Below, in pieces: positions 8,341-16,046 of a stretch of 64,000 nt of DNA. A program made the translations under genes and the position numbers. A model generated the notes under the pieces. That model was given only the letters and a program-made list of their open reading frames with translations, was not told where the DNA came from and ran no database searches. Each line of letters starts with the position of its first letter. The first letter of the stretch is position 1. This stretch comes from Falsiroseomonas sp046052145. Lineage in GTDB: Bacteria; Pseudomonadota; Alphaproteobacteria; Acetobacterales; Acetobacteraceae. Where the stretch lies: the NCBI GenBank assembly GCA_046052145.1, contig JBJOMW010000013.1, positions 1-64,000 on the forward strand. Reading direction: 5' to 3'.

Positions 8341-8547
8341 ATGTCCAAGATGAAGACGAAGTCGAGCGTGAAGAAGCGCTTCCGACTGACCGCCACGGGC
8401 AAGGTCAAGGCCGGCGCCGGCAACAAGCGCCACTGCCTGACCGCCAAGACCACCACAATGAAGCGCCAGAACCGCGGCATGTTCGTGCTGGACAAGCAGG
8501 ACGGCGACACCGTGAAGCAGTGGCTGCCCTACGGGCTGGACCGGTAA
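8341..8547 (+). CDS. rpmI: 50S ribosomal protein L35
   Basis: Small basic component of the large ribosomal subunit, 68 residues. The N-terminus MSKMKTKSSVKKRF and the KRHCLTAKTTTMKRQNRG segment are typical of L35. The ATG follows a near-perfect GAGGAGGG ribosome binding site. rplT starts 16 bp after its stop, the standard rpmI-rplT arrangement. Unlike in enterobacteria, infC and thrS are not upstream here but lie about 34 kb away. Confidence 0.97.
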   Translation: MSKMKTKSSVKKRFRLTATGKVKAGAGNKRHCLTAKTTTMKRQNRGMFVLDKQDGDTVKQWLPYGLDR

Positions 8548-8563
8548 GGGAGGGCGCTGAACC

Positions 8564-8929
8564 ATGGCACGCGTCAAGCGGGGCGTAACGAAGTCCGCCC
8601 GTCACAAGAAGGTCCTCAAGCTCGCCAAGGGCTATGTTGGCCGGTCGTCCACCGCCTACCGCCCCGCGCTGGAGCGGGTCGAGAAGGCGCTGCAATACGC
8701 CTATCGCGACCGCCGCAACAAGAAGCGCGAGTTCCGCGGCCTGTGGATCCAGCGGATCAACGCGGCCGTGCGCGAGCACGGGCTGACCTATTCGAAGTTC
8801 ATCGCGGGCCTGAAGGCCGCCGGCGTGGAGATGGACCGCAAGGTTCTCGCCGCGCTCGCCTTTGACGATGCGGCGGGCTTTGCCGCCATCGTCGAGACGG
8901 CGAAGGGCGCCCTCCCCGCGCAGGCCTGA
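8564..8929 (+). CDS. rplT: 50S ribosomal protein L20
   Basis: Binds 23S rRNA early in large-subunit assembly and in many bacteria represses its own operon. The 121 residues have the family signature: MARVKRGV, HKKVLKLAKGYVGRSS and the C-terminal LWIQRINAAVREHGLTYSKFI. It is the second gene of the rpmI-rplT unit. pheS follows after 84 bp containing a terminator-like hairpin. Confidence 0.98.
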   Translation: MARVKRGVTKSARHKKVLKLAKGYVGRSSTAYRPALERVEKALQYAYRDRRNKKREFRGLWIQRINAAVREHGLTYSKFIAGLKAAGVEMDRKVLAALAFDDAAGFAAIVETAKGALPAQA

Positions 8930-8966
8930 TCCCCCTTCCGGGGAACAGGTTTTTCGAGAACAAGGA

Positions 8967-8995
8967 GGGCCGCTCCCGCCAGGGGGCGGCCCTTT
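8967..8995 (+). terminator. Hairpin between rplT and pheS
   Basis: GGGCCGC (8967-8973) pairs with GCGGCCC (8986-8992), followed by three T. The loop is 12 nt and the T-run is short, so it is a weak terminator or attenuator that may lower pheST expression relative to rpmI-rplT. Confidence 0.4.
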
Positions 8996-9013
8996 GCGTA
9001 TCCGGAGCCGACG

Positions 9014-10099
9014 ATGTCAGACGATCTGGCGACACTGCGCGCCGAGACCGAGGCGGCGCTGACCGCAGCCGCCGACCTCCGTGCGCTAGACGCGGTGCGC
9101 GTCGCGGTGCTGGGCAAGTCTGGCAGCCTGTCGGGGCTGCTGAAGGGCCTCGGCGCCGTGCCGGCCGAAAGCCGCAAGGAGCGCGGGGCCGCACTCAACC
9201 GCCTCAAGACCGAGATCGAGGCGCTGCTGGATGCGCGCCGCACCACGCTCGAAGCCGCGGCGCTGGACGCGAAGCTCACGGCCGAACGCGTGGATGTCTC
9301 CCTCCCCCCGCGCCCCTTCGCCGCCGGCACCGCGGCCGATGGCGGTATCCACCCGATCAGCCGCACCATCGAGGAACTGACCGCGATCTTCGGCGCGATG
9401 GGTTTTCGCGTCGTGGACGGCCCGGACATCGAAAGCGACTGGCACAATTTCGGCGCGCTCAACATCCCGGACCACCACCCGGCGCGGCAGGATCACGACA
9501 CCTTCTACATGCCCGGCACCGACGAGGCCGGGCATCGCCGCGTGCTGCGGACCCAGACCTCGCCGCTGCAGATCCGCACCATGCTCTCGGAGCCGCCGCC
9601 GATCCGCATCATCGCGCCGGGCCGCACCTATCGCGCCGATCATGACGCGACGCATTCGCCCATGTTCCACCAGGTCGAAGGTCTGGTGATCGACCGCGGC
9701 ATCACGCTCGGCCACCTCAAGGGGTGCCTGGTGGATTTCCTGCGCGCCTTCTTCGGCATCTCCGACCTGCCGGTGCGCTTCCGCAGCAGCTACTTCCCCT
9801 TCACCGAGCCTTCGATGGAGGTGGATATCGGCTGGAACCGGAAGACTGGCGAGTTGGGCGGCGGCGGCGACTGGCTGGAGATCCTGGGCAGCGGCATGGT
9901 GCACCCGAAGGTGCTGGCCAATTGTGGTCTCGACCCGCGCGAGTGGCAGGGCTTCGCCTTCGGCATGGGCATCGAGCGCATCACCATGCTGAAGCACGGC
10001 ATGCCGGACCTCCGCCCCTTCTACGAATGCGACCTGCGCTGGCTGAAGCATTACGCGGCGGATCCCCTCGCGCCCGCCAGCCTGCACGAGGGAGTGTGA
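9014..10099 (+). CDS. pheS: Phenylalanyl-tRNA synthetase alpha subunit
   Basis: Catalytic subunit of the alpha2-beta2 enzyme that charges tRNA-Phe. The 361 residues have an N-terminal coiled-coil (about 1-85) for tRNA contact and a class II core. Motif 2 is near 198-215 (APGRTYRADHDATHSPMFHQ); motif 3 is GFAFGMGIERITML near 315. The ATG follows GGAG. pheT starts 4 bp after the stop, so the two are co-translated. Confidence 0.98.
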   Translation: MSDDLATLRAETEAALTAAADLRALDAVRVAVLGKSGSLSGLLKGLGAVPAESRKERGAALNRLKTEIEALLDARRTTLEAAALDAKLTAERVDVSLPPRPFAAGTAADGGIHPISRTIEELTAIFGAMGFRVVDGPDIESDWHNFGALNIPDHHPARQDHDTFYMPGTDEAGHRRVLRTQTSPLQIRTMLSEPPPIRIIAPGRTYRADHDATHSPMFHQVEGLVIDRGITLGHLKGCLVDFLRAFFGISDLPVRFRSSYFPFTEPSMEVDIGWNRKTGELGGGGDWLEILGSGMVHPKVLANCGLDPREWQGFAFGMGIERITMLKHGMPDLRPFYECDLRWLKHYAADPLAPASLHEGV

Positions 10100-10103
10100 C
10101 CCC

Positions 10104-12578
10104 ATGAAGTTCACCCTCTCCTGGCTGCGCGAGCACCTCGACACAGACGCGTCGCTTGAGCGCATCACCACCACGCTGTCCGCCATCGGCATCGAGGTGG
10201 AGGGCGTGGAGGATCGCGCGGCCACACTCGCTTCCTTCCGCATCGCGCGCGTGATCGAAGCGGTGCAGCACCCGAATGCCGACCGGCTCCGCGCGCTGCG
10301 CGTCGATCTCGGCGATGGGCGCGAATACTCGGTCGTCTGCGGCGCGCCGAATGCGCGCACGGGGCTGGTCGGCGTCGCGGCGGTGCCGGGCGCCTTCATC
10401 CCCGGCACCGGCATCACGCTCAAGATCGGTGAGATCCGCGGCGTGAAGTCCGAAGCGATGATGCTCTCCTCGCGCGAGATGGGGCTCGGCGACGACCATA
10501 GCGGCATCGTCGAACTGCCCGTCGATGCGCCGGTCGGCACGCGCTATGTGGATTATGCCGGCCTCGACGACCCGATCATCGAGATCAAGGTCACGCCGAA
10601 CCGCGGCGATGCGCTGTCGGTCCGCGGCATTGCGCGCGACCTCGCGGCCGCAGGCCTCGGCACGCTGAAGCCCTGGGATGTCGCGCCCGTGGCCCCCGCC
10701 TATCCCTCGCCGCTCGCCTGGCGGATCGAGGATCCCCGCGCCTGCACCTGGGTGCTCGGCCGCGCCGTGCGCGGGGTGAAGAACGGCCCCTCGCCGCAAT
10801 GGCTGCAGGACCGGCTGACCGCGATCGGGCTGCGCCCGATCAACGCGCTGGTGGATGTGACCAACTTCTTCACCTTCGCCGTCGGCCGCCCGCTGCATGT
10901 CTTCGACGTGGCGAAGGTCGCAGGGCCCACGCTCTCCATGCGCATGGCCCGCGCGGGCGAGGAATTGCTGGCGCTGAACGGCAAGACCTATGCGCTGACC
11001 GATGAGGACGGCGTGATCGCCGACGCCAAGGGCGTCGAGGCGCTGGGCGGCATCATCGGCGGCGAGCATTCGGGCTGCGACGAGGGCACGACCGAGTGCT
11101 TCATCGAATGCGCGCTGTTCGACCCCGTGCGCGTCGCGCTCTCGGGCCGGCGGCACGATGTGCGGACCGATGCGCGGTCGCGCTTCGAACGCGGCCTCGA
11201 CCAGGCGCTGCTGCCGAAGGCGCTCGACGCCGCAACCCGCATGATCCTGGAGCTATGCGGCGGCGAGGCCTCGGAGGTCGCGGCCGCGGGCACCGAGCCC
11301 AACTGGACGCGCAACGCGACGCTCCGCTTTGAACGCATCGCGGGCCTCGGCGGGCTCGACCTCTCGCCGGCGGAAGCGGAGCGGCGCCTCGCCGCACTCG
11401 GCCTCTGCACCGTCGCGCGCGATGCGGAGAAGATCACCGTCGCCGTGCCGCCCTGGCGGAACGACATCGCCGGCCATGGCGCGCTGGCGCAGGAGCCGTC
11501 GCTGCCCGCCGCACGCGCTGAGGCCGCGGCGGAAGGCTGCGCGGCGATCGAGCCGGAATGCGACCTGGTGGAGGAAGTGCTGCGCCTCGGCGGGCTCGAT
11601 GCGGTGCCGGCGGTCTCGCTGCCCGTCGCCTCCCCCGTGCCGCGGCCGGCGCTGTCGCCGCGCCAGGCGCGCGCCGCGCTCGCGCGCCGCGTGCTGGCGT
11701 CGCGTGGCCTCCAGGATTGCGTCACCTACGGCTTTCTCGCGCGTGAGCAGGCGGCGTTGTTCGGCGACACGCCGGCTGCGTTGAAGCTCGAAAACCCGAT
11801 CGCATCCGATCTCGATCAGATGCGCCCGACGCCGGTGGCCTCCCTTGCCATGGCGGCTGCGCGCAATGCGGCGCGTGGCTTCGGCGATGCGGCGCTGGCC
11901 GAGATCGGCGGCGCCTATCGCGACCCAGCCGCCGGCAGCAGCCAACTGGCCGTCGCCGCTGGCCTGCGCGCGGGCATGACCGCGCCGGGCTGGGCGGCGC
12001 CGGCGCGCGCGGTGGATTGGCTGGATGCGAAGGGCGATGCGCTGGCCGTGCTCGCGGCGCTCGGCGTGCCGATGGCCGCCGTGCAGGTCACGGCCGATGC
12101 GCCGGGCTTCTACCATCCGGGTCGCTCGGGCGTGCTGCGCCAGGGGCCGAAGGTGGTGCTCGCGACCTTCGGCGAGTTGCACCCGAAGGTCCGCGACGCG
12201 CTCGGCATCCCCGGTGCCGCGGCCGGCTTCGAGGTGTTCCTCGACGCCATCCCCGACCCGAAGAAGCGCAAGAAGGGCGTGCCCGACCTGCCGGCCTTCC
12301 AGCCGGTCCGGCGCGACTTCGCCTTCCTGGCGGACGCCACCGTTGCGGCCGAGGCGCTGCTGCGCGCGGCGAAGGGCGCGGATAAGGCGCTGATCGCCGA
12401 TGTGGTGCTGTTCGACCGCTATGCCGGCGACAAGCTGCCCGAGGGCAAGGTGAGCCTCGCCATCCAGGTCACGCTGCAGCCGCGGGAACGCACGCTAACG
12501 GATGCCGAGATCGAGGCCGCGGGGCAGAAGGTGGTCGCAGCCGTGACGAAGGCGACGGGCGCGACACTCAGGGGCTGA
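10104..12578 (+). CDS. pheT: Phenylalanyl-tRNA synthetase beta subunit
   Basis: Structural, tRNA-binding and editing subunit of PheRS, 824 residues. In order: an EMAP-type tRNA-binding domain (about 39-150), B3/B4 editing domain (about 210-380), B5 (about 405-500), the inactive synthetase-like core and the C-terminal FDX-ACB anticodon-binding domain (about 730-824). In B5, the usual direct link between WRNDIAG and DLVEEVLR is interrupted by about 33 Ala/Glu-rich residues; the flanking motifs and the frame are intact. It follows pheS after 4 bp. Confidence 0.97.
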   Translation: MKFTLSWLREHLDTDASLERITTTLSAIGIEVEGVEDRAATLASFRIARVIEAVQHPNADRLRALRVDLGDGREYSVVCGAPNARTGLVGVAAVPGAFIPGTGITLKIGEIRGVKSEAMMLSSREMGLGDDHSGIVELPVDAPVGTRYVDYAGLDDPIIEIKVTPNRGDALSVRGIARDLAAAGLGTLKPWDVAPVAPAYPSPLAWRIEDPRACTWVLGRAVRGVKNGPSPQWLQDRLTAIGLRPINALVDVTNFFTFAVGRPLHVFDVAKVAGPTLSMRMARAGEELLALNGKTYALTDEDGVIADAKGVEALGGIIGGEHSGCDEGTTECFIECALFDPVRVALSGRRHDVRTDARSRFERGLDQALLPKALDAATRMILELCGGEASEVAAAGTEPNWTRNATLRFERIAGLGGLDLSPAEAERRLAALGLCTVARDAEKITVAVPPWRNDIAGHGALAQEPSLPAARAEAAAEGCAAIEPECDLVEEVLRLGGLDAVPAVSLPVASPVPRPALSPRQARAALARRVLASRGLQDCVTYGFLAREQAALFGDTPAALKLENPIASDLDQMRPTPVASLAMAAARNAARGFGDAALAEIGGAYRDPAAGSSQLAVAAGLRAGMTAPGWAAPARAVDWLDAKGDALAVLAALGVPMAAVQVTADAPGFYHPGRSGVLRQGPKVVLATFGELHPKVRDALGIPGAAAGFEVFLDAIPDPKKRKKGVPDLPAFQPVRRDFAFLADATVAAEALLRAAKGADKALIADVVLFDRYAGDKLPEGKVSLAIQVTLQPRERTLTDAEIEAAGQKVVAAVTKATGATLRG

Positions 12579-12593
12579 ACGCGCGCCGCGCCG

Positions 12594-12878
12594 TCAGGCG
12601 AAGGCCGGCGGCGCGGCGATGCGCGCGAGCAGGCGCAGCAGGTCAGCGATGCTCTCGCAGGCTTCGAGCTCGGCGGCTGCGGCGGGGCGGGCGAAGCGCG
12701 CGCGCCATAGGCGGCGCAGCTCGTCACGATCTGCCGCATCGCAGGCGAGCGCCTCGACCCTGTCGAGATGCAGATGCGCGTTGCAGGGCGCGAGGCCGAG
12801 CACGTCCCGCAGCACGGCGGTGATCCGCGGCAGCTGCTCAAGGCCCGGTACCGCCCCGGCTGGCATGGTTCCGATCAT
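12594..12878 (-). CDS. Small acyl-carrier-protein-like protein lacking the attachment serine
   Basis: A 94-residue product, not firmly recognised. The pattern ITAVLRDVLGL, then a LHLDRVEALACDAADRDEL helix, a Phe and ESIADLLRLL, resembles the helix I, DSL motif/helix II and helix IV spacing of acyl carrier proteins. Where ACPs have D-S-L, this has D-A-A, so it could not carry phosphopantetheine. On the minus strand TAGGAT lies 9 nt before the ATG and TGGCCC 18 bp further up, suggesting a leaderless mRNA. It is convergent with pheT (15 bp gap). Carrier-like fold is inferred; function unknown. Confidence 0.6.
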   Translation of the reverse strand: MIGTMPAGAVPGLEQLPRITAVLRDVLGLAPCNAHLHLDRVEALACDAADRDELRRLWRARFARPAAAAELEACESIADLLRLLARIAAPPAFA

Positions 12879-12887
12879 CGGGGCGCG

Positions 12888-12917
12888 ATCCTAGCAGGGC
12901 CTGGCCGCGCCGGGCCA
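12888..12917 (-). promoter_or_regulatory. Predicted leaderless promoter of the ACP-like gene
   Basis: Minus-strand TGGCCC (12912-12917) and TAGGAT (12888-12893), 18 bp apart. The start codon begins 9 nt after the -10 box, and no Shine-Dalgarno is seen at usual distance. Confidence 0.35.
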
Positions 12918-12946
12918 GCGAGATGACGGTGAGGCCGCGCGCGCCC

Positions 12947-13954
12947 CTATCGCAGCGGCTCGGCCGCCGCCGCGGCCTCGAGCGCCGCCTCATCCGGCAC
13001 CGGCGCCGCCAAGCGGCGCCGCACCCGCTCGGCCAGGGCCAGCACCGCCTGCGCGACGGCGCGGTTGACCGGCACCGGCACGCCTATCCGCTCAGCCTCC
13101 GCCACCAGCGCGCCGTTGAGGGCCGCGATCTCGGGCATGCGGCCCGCCTCGACATGCTGCAGCATGGACGGGCGGTTATAGCGCACCCAGGCATGGCCAA
13201 GGATCTCGCCGCGCGGATCGGCGCAAGGGAGAGAGAGACCCTTGGCGGCCGCAACCGCCAGGATCTCATCCAGCACGCTTTCCATCAGCGCCCGCGCGTC
13301 AGCCTGGCGCGCAACTTCGCCGGGGCGGAGCCCGGTCAGCGCCGAGACCGGGTTGATCGCGCAGTTCAGCGCGAATTTCAGCCAGACATGGCCCGGCGCA
13401 TCCTGGACCGTCGCGGCCGGCAGGCCAGCGGCCGCGAGGTCACGCGCCAGCGCGTCCAGCCGCGGCTCGGCACCGCCGGACATCATGCCGAACATCGTCT
13501 CGCCGGTGTTCGAATGCAGCACGCGCCCGGGCGCGAGCCAGGCCGCGCTGACATAGGTGCAGCCGAGCGCGGTGCGCGCCGGCCCGACCGCCTGCGCCAG
13601 CGCCTCAGCATTGCCGATGCCATTCTGCAGCGTCAGCGCGAGGCCCGCCGGCGCCAGCACCGCGGCGGCGATGGAAGCGGCCTCTGCTGTCGCAGCCGAG
13701 TCCACCAGCACCAGCGCCAGATCCATGCCGCGCAGCGCGTCGCGCTCGGTTGTCGCGGGGATGGCGTGCCGCGCATCACCGCCGAGGCCCTCGATCGCGA
13801 GCCCATCCCGGTTAATGGCCGCGATGTGATCCGCACGGCGGTCGAGCAGCGTGACCGCATGCCCCGCGGCGCGCAGCGCGGCGCCGAAGACCGATCCCAT
13901 CGCGCCCGCGCCGATGACGGCGATGCGGAGGGGCCGTGCTGCGGGCCGCGTCAT
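12947..13954 (-). CDS. 2-dehydropantoate 2-reductase family protein (PanE/ApbA)
   Basis: NADPH-dependent ketopantoate reductase family, 335 residues. A Rossmann motif IGAGAMG sits at residues 14-20, with TLQNGIGN near 108 and the C-terminal helical domain containing WLKFALNCAINPVSALTGLRPG, where the Lys and Asn are the family's catalytic positions. True PanE makes pantoate for CoA. Because the gene is paired with an RraA-like gene (49 bp upstream) and an MFS transporter is divergent, it may instead reduce another 2-oxo acid in a catabolic route. Family certain, substrate not. Confidence 0.87.
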   Translation of the reverse strand: MTRPAARPLRIAVIGAGAMGSVFGAALRAAGHAVTLLDRRADHIAAINRDGLAIEGLGGDARHAIPATTERDALRGMDLALVLVDSAATAEAASIAAAVLAPAGLALTLQNGIGNAEALAQAVGPARTALGCTYVSAAWLAPGRVLHSNTGETMFGMMSGGAEPRLDALARDLAAAGLPAATVQDAPGHVWLKFALNCAINPVSALTGLRPGEVARQADARALMESVLDEILAVAAAKGLSLPCADPRGEILGHAWVRYNRPSMLQHVEAGRMPEIAALNGALVAEAERIGVPVPVNRAVAQAVLALAERVRRRLAAPVPDEAALEAAAAAEPLR

Positions 13955-14003
13955 GCCCGGCGCGCCACGTCAGCGACGACCGACCTTCGCGCGTCGCTTC
14001 GCA

Positions 14004-14693
14004 TCAGCCGATCTCCCGGAAGCGCCCCGCCGAAGCGAGCCGCGCGATGAAGTCAGGCGTGACCAAGCCGGCCTGGACCTTCGCCTCCATCTCCCGCTCT
14101 GCCGCGCGGATGCCCTCGATCCGCTGCAGCACGGTCTCGGCCAGGGCCTGCGGCACGACGACCGCTCCATCCTCATCGGCCAGGATGATGTCGCCGCTCT
14201 CCACCGCAACGCCGCCCAGCACCACCGGCAGGCCGACATCGCCCGGCCCGTTGCGCACCGGTGAATTCGGCGTGACGCCCGCGCAGAAGACCGGCATTCC
14301 GACAGCGCGGATGCCGGCCTGGTCGCGCACCAGACCATCGGTGATGAGGCCCGCGACACCCGCATTGCGCGCCATGCCCAGCAGCAGGTCGCCGGTGACG
14401 CAGGTGGGCGTGAAGGCGTCGGTCGCGGCGACGAGCACATCGCCCGGCTGCGCCACCGTCACCGCGCCGAACAGCGCCAGATTGTCTGCCGGCCCGCAGC
14501 GACAGGTCAGCGCGACGCCGGCCAGCTGCGACGGCGTGCCGGGCAGCGGCTTGATCCGATGATCGAAGGCGCCGCGCCCATCCATCGCATCCACCACCCA
14601 GCCCGTCGGCAGCCCGGCGAAGCGCGCGACCAACGCGGGATCGGGGCGGGGAAAGCCGCGACGGATGGTCAGCAGCGGCGGGTCGTGGATCAT
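14004..14693 (-). CDS. RraA-like protein (possible HMG/CHA aldolase or oxaloacetate decarboxylase)
   Basis: A 229-residue RraA-fold protein. The shared active-site segment is visible: GDLLLGMARNAGVAGLITDG followed by LVRDQAG, supplying the Gly-Asp loop, the Arg and the metal-binding Asp of 4-hydroxy-4-methyl-2-oxoglutarate/4-carboxy-4-hydroxy-2-oxoadipate aldolases. True RraA RNase E inhibitors share the fold, but intact metal-site residues favour an aldolase/decarboxylase. It is co-directional with the PanE-like gene (49 bp) and divergent from an MFS transporter. GGAGGA lies 5 nt before the ATG. Confidence 0.85.
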   Translation of the reverse strand: MIHDPPLLTIRRGFPRPDPALVARFAGLPTGWVVDAMDGRGAFDHRIKPLPGTPSQLAGVALTCRCGPADNLALFGAVTVAQPGDVLVAATDAFTPTCVTGDLLLGMARNAGVAGLITDGLVRDQAGIRAVGMPVFCAGVTPNSPVRNGPGDVGLPVVLGGVAVESGDIILADEDGAVVVPQALAETVLQRIEGIRAAEREMEAKVQAGLVTPDFIARLASAGRFREIG

Positions 14694-14786
14694 CGGCGTC
14701 CTCCGGCGCGTCGGCTGGCCTGCCGGCGGCTCCGGGGCCTAGGCTAGGCCGAAGGCGCCAGCGGGACCAAGCCAGGGGAGAGACGG

Positions 14787-15968
14787 ATGGAGGCTCTGTC
14801 GGGCAAGCCGCGCCAGCTTGCGGTGCTCTGCCTCGCGGTCGTGTTGACGCTCGCGGTCTGGTTCGCCGGCACGGCCGCGGTGCCGGACCTGCTGGCGTCT
14901 GGGCTCGTCACCACCGCTGAGGCCGGGTGGCTGACGGCGGCCGTGCAGCTCGGCTTTGTGGCCGGCACACTGGTCTCGGCCGTGCTCTCTCTGGCCGATC
15001 GGCGCGATCCCAGGATGCTGTTCCTGGCCTCCGCCCTGCTCGCCGCGGTGGCGACCCTTGCGCAGACGCTGGTCGCACCCTCTGGCACCGCGGCGCTCGG
15101 CTTGCGCTTTGTCGCGGGGGCGGCGATGGCGGGCGTCTATCCGGTGGGGATGAAGCTCGCGGCGTCCTGGGCCAAGGGAGATCTGGGGCTATTGATCGGG
15201 CTGCTGGTGGGGGCGCTGACGCTCGGCTCCGCCCTGCCCCACCTGATCCCGACGCTGCTCGGCGGCATTGGCTGGCAGGCGGCCTATCTCGGGGCGGGAG
15301 TGCTGGCCGGGCTCGGTGGGCTCACCATCCTGTTCTTCCGACCCGGGCCACAGCTCGGCGCCCGCCCGCCCTTCCGCCCGTCCCAGGCGCTGGAGGCCTG
15401 GCGGAACAAGGGGTTGCGGCTCGCGAACCTCGGCTATCTCGGACATATGTGGGAGCTTTATGCCTGCTGGGCCTGGATCGGGCTGTTCCTGGCAGGGGTT
15501 CTGGGCGGCGCGCCGGGCCAGGCCGGGCCCTGGGTCTTCGGCGTGCTGGCGGCGGGTGCGGTCGGCTGCGTGGTGGCCGGGGTGGTCGCCGATCGCTGGG
15601 ACCGGGCGGCGGTCGCCGCACTCTGCATGCTGACCTCAGGGGCCTGCGCGCTGCTGGTCGGGCCGGCGGCCGCCATCGCCCCCTGGCTGGGGCTGCTGGT
15701 GGCGCTGGTCTGGGGCTTCGCGGTGGTGGCGGATTCGGCGCAGTTCTCGGCCTGCATCGTCAGCCTCTCCCCGCCCGATTATGTCGGCACGATGCTGACG
15801 GTGCAGACCTCGCTCGGCTTCCTGCTGACGGTGCTGACCATCGGGATCGTGCCCTGGGCGGTCGCGCTGCTCGGCTGGGAATGGGCCTTCGCGGTGCTCG
15901 CCCCCGGCCCGCTACTCGGCGCCTTCGCGATGTGGCGGCTGCGCCCCCTGCTGCCCCAGGGTCGCTAA
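14787..15968 (+). CDS. MFS transporter
   Basis: Predicted inner-membrane secondary transporter of 393 residues with about 12 hydrophobic helices. The first-half loop between helices 2 and 3 (SLADRRDPRMLF) and the second-half counterpart (VADRWDRAAVAALCM) fit the MFS signature G-x3-D-R-x-x-R/R. The substrate is unknown; the divergent RraA-like and PanE-like genes suggest an organic acid. The 93-bp divergent spacer holds overlapping TAGGCT/TAGGCC boxes at 14740-14750. The start ATG follows GGGGAGAG. Confidence 0.88.
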   Translation: MEALSGKPRQLAVLCLAVVLTLAVWFAGTAAVPDLLASGLVTTAEAGWLTAAVQLGFVAGTLVSAVLSLADRRDPRMLFLASALLAAVATLAQTLVAPSGTAALGLRFVAGAAMAGVYPVGMKLAASWAKGDLGLLIGLLVGALTLGSALPHLIPTLLGGIGWQAAYLGAGVLAGLGGLTILFFRPGPQLGARPPFRPSQALEAWRNKGLRLANLGYLGHMWELYACWAWIGLFLAGVLGGAPGQAGPWVFGVLAAGAVGCVVAGVVADRWDRAAVAALCMLTSGACALLVGPAAAIAPWLGLLVALVWGFAVVADSAQFSACIVSLSPPDYVGTMLTVQTSLGFLLTVLTIGIVPWAVALLGWEWAFAVLAPGPLLGAFAMWRLRPLLPQGR

Positions 15969-15982
15969 GGCCCGCTAGACGC

Positions 15983-16011
15983 TTTCCAGCCGGGCACACA
16001 GCCCCTACATG
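15983..16011 (+). promoter_or_regulatory. Predicted lepA promoter
   Basis: TTTCCA (15983-15988) and TACATG (16006-16011) with a 17-bp spacer, 35 nt before the lepA ATG and directly after the MFS gene stop. Confidence 0.4.
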
Positions 16012-16046
16012 AACGCTGAATCCCCAAGGGTCGCTAGTTTCATCCG

